The translations under genes were made by a program, and so were the position numbers. A DNA stretch of 64,000 nucleotides, from assembly GCA_000697055.1 (NCBI GenBank), contig JNDT01002278.1, positions 1 through 64,000 on the forward strand. The letters are read 5' to 3'. Positions 24,600-36,909 of this stretch are shown here, in pieces. The notes beneath the pieces are model-generated. The model saw nothing but the letters and a program-made list of their open reading frames with translations. It ran no database searches and was not told where the DNA came from. This DNA comes from Saksenaea vasiformis B4078. Its lineage: Eukaryota; Mucoromycota; Mucoromycetes; Mucorales; Saksenaeaceae. Every line of letters begins with the position of its first letter. Positions within the stretch are counted from its first letter, which is position 1.

Positions 24600-25847
24600 T
24601 GATGTTTACCCTCATCGTTCTCGTTCTTCATTGGTGGTATGATCTGGTCACTTTGTTTACTGAATCACATATGCGATCTGCAAGTCTATCCTTGGCTCTC
24701 AGAATTTTTGCTGATACCGGCTTTTATCTTAGACAGGAGCCCGTCAACGGGTGGCAAGTACAAACATTTATAGCCTCTGGTCTCAATCAGTTCGCGAACG
24801 ATTGTTGGAGTATATATAGGAGAATCGTCCATCACGATATAATGGGGTTTCACACCAGCATATCACTTGCATTTGATACACAAGTCAGAAAACGTTCCAT
24901 TCTTGTACCGACCCGGCCATTAACTGTCACCGCTTCCTTTTCATTAATCTTCTCTTTTGGACACAAATGCAGCCTGAGACTTTCTCACAAATATATTGAT
25001 CAGATATGGCACCTAATATAGTAATCGTAATTACCTCGTGTTGGTACAGAACTCCTTACTGCTGTTTCCCTTTGAGTATGCGAATTGAAAACAGCTCTAT
25101 CGATAAATACAGAGCTCTTAGTGAAGTACAAGGATTGTACATTTTCCCACTCTTCGACTTTCCTCGTTCGTGAAGTTGTTGCTCGATTAGAATTCCTTGC
25201 TGCAGGAAGCTTTTCCGACCTTTTCAGGATTATACTGCATTTATTGACTAAGTGTCTATACAATACTGATTCGGAGATAGTCAAGTCTTCAAATGCTTTA
25301 CAAAGTCCTTTTTTTATGTCAGTTAGGATAGCAGTCGGGTTCCTGTCAACGTAATCTTCAAGAGACTGGGAGTGAGCATCAGTTAGCTGACCATAACGTC
25401 TAGTACGAAGCTTCCTTTGAACCCAGGTAGACGCCTTCCTTCATCCCGATTGTATGATTTGATATAATGTTGAGCAGTTCGGAACTTTATACCCGTAATC
25501 AGCCCTGCTTTCTTTGCCATTCGTCCTTCTTCAATCGCTAAATCAAACAACTTCTCTATTTGCTGCACAGTATATCTTCTGTATGATCCTCTTGCTCTAG
25601 CTTTACTCGTCTCTTCACGCTTTTCTTGTGTGCGTGGTCTGCTTGGAAAGGGAACAAGGCCTGTTAAGCGATTCTCTCCAGCATCCTCAGCAAATGATCT
25701 AGAATCTGCCAATGTGCGCATACGCACAAAGGCATTATTCACAATGACTACTACTTTCCCGCCAGTCTTCGCCCAAAATAGCTGCGCATGAATGAGGCAA
25801 TTTAACCTGTTCATCCGGTTCATCATCCTCAAACAACGTAACATCAT
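24600..25847 (-). pseudogene. Dead Tc1/IS630-type DDE transposase
   Basis: Minus-strand fragments in order: a helix-turn-helix part (YTVQQIEKLFDLAIEEG, GIKFRTAQHYIKSYN; 25600-25440), DPTA-like TAILTDIKKGLCKAFEDLT ISESVLYRHL (25330-25240), SEKLPAARN, and the first DDE segment VFIDRAVFNSHTQR (25110-25070, where the family has V-F-I-D-E-A-G-F-N). Next are GRVGTRMERFL (24910), then HYIVMDDSPIYTPTIV (24845-24795) carrying the second Asp, and RGYKCLYLPP...LLSKIKAGI. The segment with the third catalytic acid (family S-P-x-L-N-P-I-E-x-x-W) is deleted between LPP and LLSKIKAG. Frames shift near 24880 and 24920 and elsewhere. It lies immediately behind the Fanzor 5' end, so the two elements may have nested or simply accumulated together. 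Confidence 0.75.
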
Positions 25848-26451
25848 CTATATCTAACGAAGCATATTCAGCTTCCATGTAATCACGCGATCATTTTCGG
25901 AGGAGAGCAGGCAACCTCAGCGGAGTTTCTATAACGCAAAATGTCCCTTGGCATTGATTCCCAGCCAACGCAGACTTGGTCTATTGGTCAGCGCAATAAC
26001 TTCTATCCAAGCGGCACAAAGTCACGTACAAAAAACTTTAGCAGATGAAATAATAAGATCACAAGAGCTGCTATAAATGATGATATACGTTAAGGTGCAT
26101 TTAAACGTATTTAACCATGCTGTCGTTATTCAAACGTGTATAAGGACACAATTATAATTGGGGCACGTTACTTGCAGATTGCCGTATCGAAGAACCTGAG
26201 AAGCTTCAATTTTTAGTTTTTCATGTAATTCCTGGATGTCATTGCGTATTTATACACTTTGGAGGCAATTCACAGGAAAAAAGCACAGATACCATGGTGC
26301 TGCATATTGTCTGACGGACTGTGTCGCTCATAATGTGCGGGACAGTCTCATGGTGCACCTCTTTTCGGGGTTCTTGTGTTGTGATCCCTAAGCCACCAGA
26401 TATGCGCTTTAAAAAAATCGAGAGAATGTCATTTCTACAGCAACCGACATC
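25848..26451. other. Intergenic, upstream of YTM1
   Basis: No gene supported. A motif TATAACGCAAAATGTCCC near 25929-25946 could be the outer terminal repeat of the transposase remnant, but I could not find a matching partner at its other side. Confidence 0.4.
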
Positions 26452-28162
26452 ATGGCTACCGAGCAAGAGCAAGTACAGGTTCGGTTTTTTACGCGACAGC
26501 AAGAGTATGCGATAAACGATTCTGCGATACTTGTTCCTTCCAACTTTAAACGTTATGGACTTTCGGAAATCGTGAACAACTTGCTCGGAAATGGTACAGC
26601 CAGCAGTAATAAGTACGCGTCGTTAATTCGGATTCATTACTCCAGAAAAACCTATTCCTTTCGATTTCTTGATCGATGGTGAGATCCTTAGATCGAGTAT
26701 TGCCGACTATCTTACGAGTAAACAATTTTCGACGGTAAAATAACGCACGATCGTGCCTCCCCACTCATCTTTGTCCAGGAAAACTTGATCACCATCGAGT
26801 ATGTCGAATCCATGTTGCCACCAACACCACTTTCTGCATATCAGCACGATGACTGGATTAGCTCCGTTAGAGGACATCAGAAGTACGTTCTTGATTTACG
26901 GTGTCGAGGAAACTTACACTATCACTAGCCTGTTTTTGACAGGTTCATACGATAATATGGTTCGTCTGTGGGATACGACAGGCGACTGCATCGCAACTTT
27001 GTCTGGTCATGCGGAAGCGGTGAAGTCCGTAGCATTTGGTGAAGTCAATGGTATGCCGTATTCTGTCGCGCATTTATGACGATCTCAATAACTCGATTTT
27101 AGACGAGCGTGCAATGTTGTTCTCCGGAGGATTGGACAACGCATTGCTTGCGTGGGAGGTATATAACATGATGGTGGATTTATGTTCAGTCATTAATACT
27201 GGCCATTTGTAGTACTCTTTGGAAACTGGGGCGCATCGATGCTTGTACGAATGCAAGAGTCACAAGGCCGCCGTTGAAAGCGTCAGTGTAGACTCCACCG
27301 GAAAACACGTACGTACTAAACAATAAATACGATTGAATACTGAGTTGCTTTGTAGATTGCCAGTGCATCTGCTGACGGTACAGTAAAAATCTGGTCGACA
27401 GCTGAGCCGGAAGAAGATGAGCATGCGGAGGAGAATGCTGCACCCAGGAAACGGAAGAAAACAGAGAAGAAGGATAGTCGCAAAGTGAAGGTAAAAGTGG
27501 GCTAGGAAAGTATATCGTGGTGTTCACTGATAGATTTAGGCGAATGCGACTACATTGGAAGGTCATGTCGGAGCTGTGAATGCCGTGACCTTTGATGGCA
27601 ATGACGCTAATATTGTGTACACCGGTGGATGGGATCATTCGGTGCGTTCATGGGATATTGAACAGCAAGTGAACTTGATGACAAAGGTAGGAAGACGTTA
27701 CATTATGTATGGTGTAGCTTATTCGTTGTGGGACGCTAGAACTGTGAAAAGGTTGTCTTGGCTGTTGATTATTCAACAAAATCACGGTTAATAGCAACAG
27801 GACATGCTGATAATACCATCCGATTGTGGGATCCACGATCAGAAGGTAAGCGGATTTAAAACCTAGCCATTGGTAACTGACAGTTGCGTGTAGATGGAAT
27901 AAACGTAAAGCTTGCATTGCGAGGTCACTCCGCTTGGGTATCATCTGTATCCTGGTCGCCAGCATCAGAATATACTTTATGTTCTGGTTCGTACGATTCC
28001 ACTGTCCGTGTTTGGGATATCAGAAGCAAGGGCCCTCTTTACACTGTGGATGCTGACGACACTTCCAAAAAGGACAAAGTCATGAGCGTTCACTGGAACG
28101 CACAGAAAATCTTAAGTGGAGGAGAAGACAAGAAATTGAGGATATATCAAGCCAAAGATTAA
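26452..28162 (+). CDS. YTM1: Ribosome biogenesis protein Ytm1/WDR12
   Basis: Multi-exon gene from ATG 26452 to TAA 28162. The N-terminal NLE (Notchless-like) domain reads VQVRFFTRQQEYAINDS, ILVPSNFKRYGLSEIVNNLL and PIPFDFLIDGEILRSSI across three exons. A WD40 propeller follows: FLTGSYDNMVRLWD, FSGGLDNALLAWE, ASADGTVKIWS, VYTGGWDHSVRSWD, IATGHADNTIRLWD, CSGSYDSTVRVWD and a final LSGGEDKKLRIY. An acidic/basic insert (EEDEHAEENAAPRKRKKTEK) lies between blades, as in other Ytm1 proteins. Known role: with Nop7/PES1 and Erb1/BOP1 it forms the complex needed for 27S pre-rRNA processing, and the AAA protein Rea1 removes it through the NLE domain. All introns I joined are short GT-AG (for example 26594-26642 and 27844-27893). 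Confidence 0.93.
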
Positions 28163-29211
28163 ACGTAAAACTTGTAATAAACTATACTGCATTTCGGAAA
28201 AGAGCGTGGTGTTTTGCGACACATGGTTCCAATAAACCTTTCCAGGTATCTCTTGTACGTTATATGTCTAAGCATGCAGGGATATAAGATAACAGTTAGC
28301 GAAATGTGAAGAATGAAATTCAACACGAAAAAGAAACTCCTTCATGTCAACGGCACTTCGTTCTCTTACGTTCGACATAGCAGTAAGTAATGAATACATA
28401 AATTAGAAGCTCCACACCAGAAAAAAGGGACATATGCTAACTATCCTGCAGAATGTGTCATACTTCAGGACCTGCATCGTTTATCCCGTAATTACAACAT
28501 TGGCTCCTCTTAAATAAGCAGTAACGGCTTTTACTTACTGTTTCGGTCCGATAGCAAAGCGAGGTAAAAAGGGGCGTGCTGTTTGTATTGAAAGAGAATT
28601 CATGCTGCTACAAATAAAAATGCTGTTGAAAATCTCTGTTAATGCGAGATTACTGGAAAGAATACAGTTCGTTAGATGGACCGGTTTATGTTCCGTCGTC
28701 TACCCATGGAATTGCATTTCTGTTGTAAAGCAATACCCATCCTGCATAGGTAAAAATCGACTGAAATTACTGTCAGGGTTTATGGACACAGTGGAGGCTT
28801 TATTTCTCAAACTCAATATTGCCTGCATGGAATATCTACGTTTTTAGCCATGCTGTAACATCTATTCACGATTAAGGTTGGCTGACTTCTAAGTTACAAA
28901 ACCGATATCTCCTTAGTACGACCGTCCATGTGGTCTGCAAAGGGAACTCGTAGCACGTACAGATGATAACATATGATTCACTAAACGCATTTATATACGT
29001 AGATTAAAATGAGAGCATATTAATAGTGGACGGCCAATCGTCTAGTGTAGTACACTTCCAAACATTTTAATGTATGGTATAGGAGAGCAATGATTATCGA
29101 GTAGCGCAAAAACTAAATCCTGCTTTTGAGCTTTCAATTTTTCTATGGTCCATGGAGGTAAGGTGGGAAGGAGGTGAAGAAGGGGACGAAGGAGAAAGGA
29201 GGGATAAATTT
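28163..29211. other. Intergenic, no gene supported
   Basis: About 1 kb of AT-rich sequence between the YTM1 end and the secreted-protein gene. A plus-strand frame of 81 codons (28602-28847) has no recognisable similarity. A purine-rich GGAAGGAGG tract lies at 29165-29205. Confidence 0.5.
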
Positions 29212-29555
29212 TTACTTCTCCCCATTACAAGGACATCGCTTCTTTAAACAAGCGTCCCATTCACTTGTTAACGCGTTGTTTTCTGTACAGTAGCTAAATA
29301 CATTATCTAATTTAATTGTAAGTAATCTGCCAAAACAAATAAGTGCGATCTTAAGATACCTAAGAGAGTCCGGCACTGAGATGAAGTGTTTTCAGTTCCA
29401 TCAGCCTTGTTGTAACAAAGACAGTACGTAGCGTCGCTGTTCTCTCGGTCTGGTTCGGTCATAATGCATTTACATCCGATTTCGTTTTTTGGAAGAGCCA
29501 TCACTGTTATTGTCAGTGTAATAACCAAGCAAACGGTACGAGCGATTAATTTCAT
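29212..29555 (-). CDS. Small secreted cysteine-rich protein
   Basis: Two exons, 29555-29360 and 29306-29212, total 291 nt, a 96-residue protein. The first 21 residues are a typical signal peptide (MKLIARTVCLVITLTITVMA). The mature part of about 75 residues has nine cysteines: CKC, YCLCY, QCR, SYCT, ACL and RCPC near the C-terminus. The intron (GTATCT...AATTAG, 53 nt) is needed; reading through it gives an early stop and loses the last four cysteines, and the joined frame continues to a clean TAA. No family recognised. Small secreted cysteine-rich proteins in fungi are often cell-wall, antimicrobial or host-interaction proteins, but nothing here decides between these. Confidence 0.6.
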
Positions 29556-32500
29556 CTTTTGAGGAGGAAAATGGGAAAATGGTGTGGTTGTATGGGAATG
29601 TCGCTGGGATATCTTTTTATTATTATTTTATATTTATATATATATATTTCTCCTATTTCTTTAGCACAATCAACTCTTTTTGACAAACTCAGTACAAATC
29701 TCCCTTTCCTGCAAGTGCGCATGTAGATCAATTTGAGGACAACGCCGCCGTTAATGATTTGTACTTTTTTTCCGACTCCGTACCCACTGCAAGATTTGAC
29801 GTGGCACGAACTCATTTGGTTATTCAGCATTATTGAAGGTCCCTCATTGCCTCGCGTTGTCATGGTTCTGTTTGGCGAAACAAGGGACATCATCAACTTC
29901 CGTAGAACATACTGACTTGCAAAGTCTTTTTTTGTTCCAGCAATGTCGAGGTCCATTTCTTCCCTCACTCTTTCTGAATAAATGGGGTTTTCCTTTCTCC
30001 GGCCAACTGACTCTATTTGGCTAAGCACGCTGCATTAATATCTCGGATGATACAGCATATTCAAGCCTTGATGTGTTACATGGGTGCAACTCGTAAGCCT
30101 ATTAAACTTTCATTGAAAATAATGCCGCAGAAGCCATCTTTAGTAGGCATCCAATTAACGGGTGACTCTGCCATAGACTAGCATTTCATTATTGAAAATT
30201 TTGCCAAGAGATGAACCAAACGTCTAACCTACAACAAAGAAAAGTTTCCCATCAGATAAGCGCGGCTCTCTTCATAAAATTTTAACATGCTCGCTTACCT
30301 GGGCTTGTTTAACGAAGATCACTGACATTCTTCTTATCCATGGGAGAAAAGTTTGGTCAATTCAGAGCCTATGATGATCAATTTATTCAGCCAAGGTAAC
30401 AATGAAGATCTGATGCACAAATACCTGTTCTAAGCACGTGTACTTTCATCGCAAAGCTAGAAGTCGGCACATTGCATCATGTAACCACACTTCCATTTCA
30501 CGATAGCTTGATTTTTACGAAATGCCAAAAAAAGGAAAAAAAAAGGCAATAGAATGAGTGCGAACCCGCCATTTTATAAACCACCGATGAAATTTGCAAG
30601 TCAAAGGTTATGTCAATTCTCAAAATCATGCTTCAGCACAGTATGTGGTGCGTGTAACTTTGACTGGGCACATCGTGGGAATCATTGCACAAGAAGGAAT
30701 ACCCAGCGCAACTAGTGAGAAGTATAAAAATCGATAACAAAGGTTCTAACCATACATATTTAATTTTATGAGCCTATGTTACACCTCGAGCACGTGGATA
30801 AGGGTTTGTACGGTGAAGTACTGATCTTTTTGTTTTTTGTTTTCCGTACCAGAGGTGTTAAACGGAAAGGTCGCTTCCGGGGTTAGAGAGTTTTCCTGTT
30901 ACTCCACCGAATGCGAAAAGGGACATTCTCTTGTTGTTCGATTTCACGTAACTTAATGGCACATTATTCGCTCAACTTACAGATTATGATTCACCAGTTG
31001 CAGTTGTTCTGAGAAGGCTCATCATATCTGTGTATTACATCATACTGGTCTGAATAACGTCTATTTATCTGGTGTTGGCAAATGAAACCAGTATTATAGT
31101 GTTGTCATATAAACAGCATGTTGGACAGGGTACTCTCGCACATCATTGTTTCATATTTTCTTGCGACGCCATGGGAAACTTTCTAAAATTGAACTTACAC
31201 ATATATTCTCAGCAAGTAGGTTATTCCAGCAGAAACAGAGGCAGAAGCATTCCATCTTTCAGGTATACATGCGGAGTAAGTGGTATGCGAATTTCCGGAA
31301 TGAAGTGGATGGAAAACAACTTGCTTTTCGGAGTAGTTACTACCGACGGATGCTTTCAGCTCTTTTTTTTTTTTTGAGGACAGTCTGCGCTTCAGTCATT
31401 GGCTAGATACATCCCGATATTTGTTAAGTACGGATCGTATATAGCGCACAATTCACTCAAGGCCATGAAACGTGGGTTTAACGTTGAAATGTGACCGAGT
31501 TATCGACCACGTTACATAGGTGGTGTCTGACGTTCAATTTGCAAACCATATGATGGGTTTAGAGATAGAGTAACCCGAGTACCAAGCATTCTGCAGTGTT
31601 AAATTTTTAGCTTTTCTAATTAGCCGAAGTCGCTCGTCATCTACAGTTACCAATCCCAAGTAAATTGATAAACAATAGAGAACATGACATTTACTTTGCT
31701 GCTGCTTATTTCCAAATTTAGGTTTCTACGTTACAGTGTGGAAGGATAATACCTAACAAAAGTATTGGTACAGACGTTTTCGCAAACAATGAGATACACC
31801 GCCATAAACTATCTAGTGATTCTTTTACAGTTCTTCTATCTACGTAACGAATAAGTGCGGAAGGTCTAACAGAAAAAGAAAAAGAAAACAGGAATATGCA
31901 CAAAGACACATGTAGCCAAGCCCCATCAGGTTGACAAGGACGTAATACATGGTATTGTTTATTGAATTATTTTTGCCTATCCTACATATGCTTTTGTCCG
32001 TGAAGAGAGAGGTTCGTTTGGGGCTAACGCCAAATATATGAAAGCACATCGGCTTAGCAAGAAAGCATCTGAAGCAAATAGAAAACGATAGGAACTATAC
32101 AAACCAGTGACGTGAAAATTATCTGCGGTGCTGAAAACATCTATGAAATTGATATACATCATATACAATATTCTGGAACCGGTTTGATAGTCAAAGAAAG
32201 CGAACTAGTAAATGTAAGCTAAATGCAACATTGCATACAGCTGCAACCAATGATATGAAGGTACTTACTGGATAGAAAGAAAAAGTCTTGAACAATCAAT
32301 ATCTTTTTTTGGACAAGACTTGGCTTATGCTGTTATAGGAACCACTGTTGTTCTATCCGCTACAGCAAATACGTCATCTGGCACCCTCGGAAAAGTTCCC
32401 GCCAAATAAGAGCAAAAAGAGCTTTTCCAAAAGTAAGATAAACGCAGCAGTAAGTAAAAATCTGATTTTGAGAAAAGCAGATGGATGAGACAGAGCTTAA

Positions 32501-33354
32501 TCGATTTCTCAGAAAAAGAAAAGGAAGCAGAAAAACTGAAAATCGCACCAACTGTGGCGCACCTCTGTGTAAAAATCGGTTGTGTAAATCTGGGTCATCC
32601 CACAAAACCAAGCTCTTAGTCTAATGCTCTCTTCGTACCTTGAGCGCTGTTGACATAAAACCACATGCATGGCCCCACATTTATACCAACTCCGTGCTTC
32701 TCTTTGAAACTTTATTAAGGTTTCTTTGCTGAAAAGTCGATCATTCGGGGATGTCCGCTTGATGAACATAGCATGCTGTAAAATAATGAGCTGCTGGATA
32801 TTGTTTATACACAACCACTACCGGAGCACATGACAAGGGAAACACTACATATGTTTTGGGAAATAGAGACCTCGTGATTCTTTTTCTTTGATATTCAGAT
32901 GATGTACTGAATTCTTCTTCCAGCAAATTACCATGTTGTATCGATTGTTTTCCGTTGACGATGGAAATCGCGTTACTTGTTGTGGGAATATGTGAAATGT
33001 GGCTCCGAGTTTTACCAATCCCTGTGTAGGAAGCACTTTTTGTCTTGCATTCCCCGAAAAATATTTTTGGTATACCTAAATTTATTTCACTGCATCTCTC
33101 TATTATGACGCTGTGTTATTTCACAGCGCAGCAAAGATATGAACGAAAGGTGCAAACTTACTTATTTAGATACTGCAGATCAACGTTTAACAAAGGTATT
33201 GGGTTGAAAAAGCCATAGGTATTTCCCACGATGGTATCAAGGACAAGACACCTGTAATATTTCCTTTTTATTCTATTTGATCAGCCCATCAAGTCAAAAC
33301 CCATTGCGGAAGAGACGGGTTATTCAATGTTTATCTAAAATTGTTATGGAAGTT
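29556..33354. other. Gene-poor AT-rich stretch
   Basis: About 3.8 kb without a supported gene, the longest such stretch in the window. It has scattered short frames (for example 30028-29552 minus, 31072-31406 plus, 32814-32509 minus) lacking similarity, splice-consistent joins or codon regularity. T-rich runs occur at 31366-31376 and a TA-rich tract at 29620-29650. Confidence 0.5.
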
Positions 33355-33595
33355 CAGCCTCGTTTCAGAAAAGAAGGAAGCGCCAAGGGAAAATCATAGG
33401 CGAGGCGGTCTGAGAATGATATCAACATTGATGGCTTGCTGAGTTTCTCAAGCTAGAGTCACCGTACCTGCATATGCAGCCGCCAAGGGAGCCGTTACGA
33501 CCCTGACAGAGTTCTTCAAGTGAACAAAAACTCAATATAGAATGTACTTTAACGCCATACCACCAAGAACACAAATATTTGTTTATTTATGTATT
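33355..33595 (+). pseudogene. Relic of a KduD-like short-chain dehydrogenase
   Basis: Plus-strand fragments in shifting frames resemble the middle of 2-dehydro-3-deoxy-D-gluconate 5-dehydrogenase-type SDR proteins. These are GSAKGKII, then NI and LLSF, then TVPAYAAAKGAVTTLTEFF (33459-33520), which contains the Y-x-x-x-K catalytic pair; after this a stop. Family members read INIASLLSF...VPAYAASKGAVTQLT in the same order. No other exon is visible on either side, so only a fragment of roughly 80 codons remains. Confidence 0.45.
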
Positions 33596-34081
33596 TTCTG
33601 TACTTATGTCATTGGGCGGTTACATCTGCTACGGAAGATTTGCAGCACTACAGCAGACCAACCCGAGGCGGAGTAGAGAATCCTTCCTTTTCTCGGTAGT
33701 GTTTACCGAATGATTAGGACAATGCTGGCAAAGAAAGCAAGTGATTGCATTCATGATGAGGTCACGCCTCGTATGTACAAGTGAAATGTTTCAGAACCGT
33801 TCCAAGATTAACATTTTTTCTTTTCAAGGCCATAGCCCGAAAAAGTTAACTTCGTTTTTTCTTTGTTAAGTATATGTGTGATGCAAAACGTTTCTATCCG
33901 TACCACAAACTTTTTTTTCTTTATATACATATGACGTATTGTTTGATGAAAGTGTAAATTGCTTGTGGACAGAAACACAAAAAGAGGTTTCTATGTTGTC
34001 GAGGTGGTATGGCCGGTGGAATAGATCTCCAGTATTAGTATAGATGTCAATGTTCGTATTATTAGTGAAGGTTCGTCTTTT
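33596..34081. other. Intergenic, no gene supported
   Basis: AT-rich sequence between the SDR relic and the 3' end of the serine-rich ORF; nothing recognisable. Confidence 0.5.
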
Positions 34082-34351
34082 CTAGCGGCCTTGTTGCGGA
34101 ATCATGATGGGACTTTTGGTGGCATTATTTGCATCGTACACAAGTTGGAGTCGAGAGACAGTGTAGTGGATTAGCTGGCGAGCATAGGCGCGTCGGGCTC
34201 GATACAGTGTGATTTCTCGACGTAAATCATAAAATGAAGGGATATCTTGAGGTGAGGAAGAACGGCAAATTCGAGGTGAGAAGGTGTAAGAAGAAGAGGA
34301 AGGGGTAGAGGTGGTGGAGGAGGTAGAGGAAGTGGTCGGAACGGATACCAT
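34082..34351 (-). CDS. Small serine/threonine-rich protein, hypothetical
   Basis: Single-exon ORF of 89 codons from ATG 34351. The first 25 residues are almost all Ser, Thr and Pro. The rest is a basic, arginine-rich helical-looking segment (SFYDLRREITLYRARRAYAR, then LIHYTVSRLQLVYDANNA). No signal peptide, no membrane segment and no family recognised. It lies 270 bases downstream of the Iml2-like gene on the same strand and could be a separate small gene or chance coding in its 3' flank. Its composition shift from Ser/Thr repeats to a regular heptad-like segment is the main reason for keeping it. Confidence 0.35.
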   Translation of the reverse strand: MVSVPTTSSTSSTTSTPSSSSYTFSPRICRSSSPQDIPSFYDLRREITLYRARRAYARQLIHYTVSRLQLVYDANNATKSPIMIPQQGR

Positions 34352-34621
34352 TTGGTACAAACGAAAAATGAGAAAAAGAGAGTAAAAGAAGTTGGTGATC
34401 CTAGAACTGAATAAAAAGAGACGCAGCCTTTTTATTGATTATGTCAAAGTGCTGCTTGCCATTTTTTGATTGCAGGGGCAAGGGTACCCAGACCAGAGAC
34501 GATTTCCTTTTTTCTTTCATTGGCATAAATCGTGAATGCTGGTTGTACCGCATGTGTTTTCCTTATGCCGAAACACAAGTAAATGAGATGTAAGGATGTA
34601 TGTATATATGTGTATCAATGT

Positions 34622-36909
34622 CTACGGCTCATCTAATTTTTCCAAAAGTAGCTGACAACGAATAAAGAGACGACTTTCCCAGTCCGAAGTGGTCTCTCCT
34701 GAAAGAGAATGATATGATTGCTGCTGAAAGAATTGCTCCGTGCGTTGGATCCACTCCCTTGCTTCAGATCTTTGTAACTGTCTTTGGTCTGGGTCCTCCG
34801 TGGCCAATAACTGGAGACAACGCAAGATTGCGATCTCATACATTGCATACGGCACAATCCACCAATCCTCGCTGCTTCCCTGCATGTCCTCAACCACCTT
34901 TTTGAGATTCATCTCCGCCAAGTCGTAACTATTCAACTGCCGTAGAACAACCCCAAGCAGAAGGTATGCCGTGTTTCCGGTCGCTTCATCCTTTCTTGCG
35001 ATACTTGTCGTGAGTTGTTTTTGCATTTTCTCCAACGTCTGTTGTGAAAGTTGCGAGAGACCATTGCAAAGGTATATCAGTTCCCACAACGGATTCACAT
35101 CCGCCAGCTGTTTCAGAAGCACTTCAGATAGTGCGCTATGTGTGTTGGAACGGGCGCGGCGCATCCACCGTTGGATCCGGCGCTCGGCAAATTCCTCGTT
35201 TGGACATATCTTGGCTCGGATCTGCCGTTTTGTATCGAGCATTCGCGGGATCTGCCAAAACTCAAGCGCAGCTCTGTCGTGCGCGCCATCCATTAACATG
35301 CAGCAACTTGCAATGTAATGATAATACACTGTGGATCCACTGCTCATACTTTCCAACTGGAAAAAGGTCTCGGAAGCATCGAACCAATGACCTAGCGAAA
35401 TCTGAGCCCTGCAACCAGCAGAAAAAAAAAGGGAAATAAGTTCTTTCTCTATGCAGGGATGAATGAATGAAAGCATTACCACCCTATTTCATATACAGTG
35501 TACAATTGGAACTGTGTCAGACCGATTAACGTAAAATCGCTTTTCCTTTGTCCTGTTGCGTCATTGCCCTGACCGTCATCGATGCCATCTTTGTTACTCC
35601 TCCTGGCCTCCCGCAGCAATCCTAAACTCCGTTCCACCCTGCCTTCCATCTTGCACAGCTTTGCTTCTAGGAGTTTCCACAGCTTATTTCGGGGATAGTT
35701 AATCTTTAGTTTTTCCAGTGTCATTCTTGCATAATCCATATCCAAGCTTGAAGGCATGAGTTCTAAATGAACGAAACAGGATAAACTAGTGAAATACGAC
35801 AACAAAACCAATCCAGCTAATGGCGAATACACGCCTTGGATCTGATGGGCCGTTTTCATCAAGTCAACAGCAACTGGTCTGGACGGAGAAGAAATACCAA
35901 TCTTTCTTAAGATTGTACTAGCTAAGAAAGGGAATAAAAATGGTTTTGTTAGACTTAACTGAAGCTTTCTTTTTTTTGTCCTTTTTTTTTTACCTTTAGG
36001 CGGCAAGAGGGAGAGAATGAGACGAAAAAGGCCCAATCCAAAATAAACTCCGCCCTCGATTGTACCGACTGCATTGGATTCATGCATTTTCAATCCTTCT
36101 GTCCAGGTAGATGATCGCTTTAGGTTGTCAGGACGACAAGCTGGAACCTTATCGCTAGACAGAGAAGATGTGGATTGCCATCGGACAGGATAACTTCTGC
36201 CTGTCAGACCTGTCATAGTTTCAAACATGTGTTCGTACGTTCGATAGGCTTTACGTAATTTGTAGACAGCCTTCATGTAGTCTACCCAGTTATCTCTCAG
36301 AAGTTCAATAGAAACTGACATCACCGTGCAGCTGGCAACAAGTAATTGGTACTGAAGTTCCATCACAGCGGTTTTGTCGTCGCGAGCAGACATAAATCGG
36401 ATGGATTCGGCTTTACTAGTGTCATCGCTGTTCTCTTTACTGGTCTCGTGGTTACTAGTTGCGTCACCTTCCTCATCTTGTGTCCATTGTTGATGTTGGT
36501 ACTGTCCTGCACAACGACGAGCGACGGTTTCCGCATGACCAATCTGATCGAGTGCCACCTGAAGTGTGGCAGGTTCAAAAGTGTCAAGCATGGCTTCTGC
36601 AAATCCAAGCATAGCACGGCCTGCCGCATGGAAAGGTGATTCTGACGAACGCTGATCAAAGATAAATCGTGCCACTTGTGTTTGGTCGTTCAAGAAAGCA
36701 TCCTGTTACAGAAGAAAGAAATAAGTGTGAATCGAGGAGAGTAACAAAGATAGAGCTCATTCTACCAAGCCATGCTGTGCGTCTGCAATCCACAGTTCAA
36801 CCTGCTGGAAGGATGGATGGGTCTCTCTGGGTGACAGTGCACAAGATCCATTTCCAAAACCCGCATATCTTAACGTTGAGTTTGTTAATCTGGTCAAGTG
36901 TCGAAACAT
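34622..36909 (-). CDS. Iml2/TTC39 family protein (DUF3808)
   Basis: The start is ATG 36909 (MFRHLTRLTNS), spliced through GTTAAG...CCCAG to ETHPSFQQVELWIADAQHGL, then across a second intron to DAFLNDQTQ (from about 36703). The central region contains the family core EGGVYFGLGLFRLILSLLPP. After a 50-60 nt intron it continues FLASTILRKIGI and QGVYSPLAGLVLLSYFTSL. The C-terminal half is TPR-like helices (WKLLEAKLCKMEGRVERSL, AQISLGHWFDASETFFQLES, T-A-Y-L-L-L-G-V-V-L-R-Q-L) ending at TAG 34622. Iml2 of yeast is needed for lipid-droplet-linked clearance of protein inclusion bodies; animal TTC39 proteins are related. The protein is roughly 700 residues, the usual size. I infer a cytosolic or organelle-surface scaffold role; no catalytic motif is present. 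Confidence 0.82.

Noticed and set aside
28602..28847. 81-codon plus-strand frame after YTM1
   Set aside because: No similarity to any family I know, no splice partner, AT-driven composition.
29552..30028. 158-codon minus-strand frame
   Set aside because: Overlaps the promoter of the secreted peptide gene, has low-complexity Lys/Ile-rich ends and no recognisable domain.
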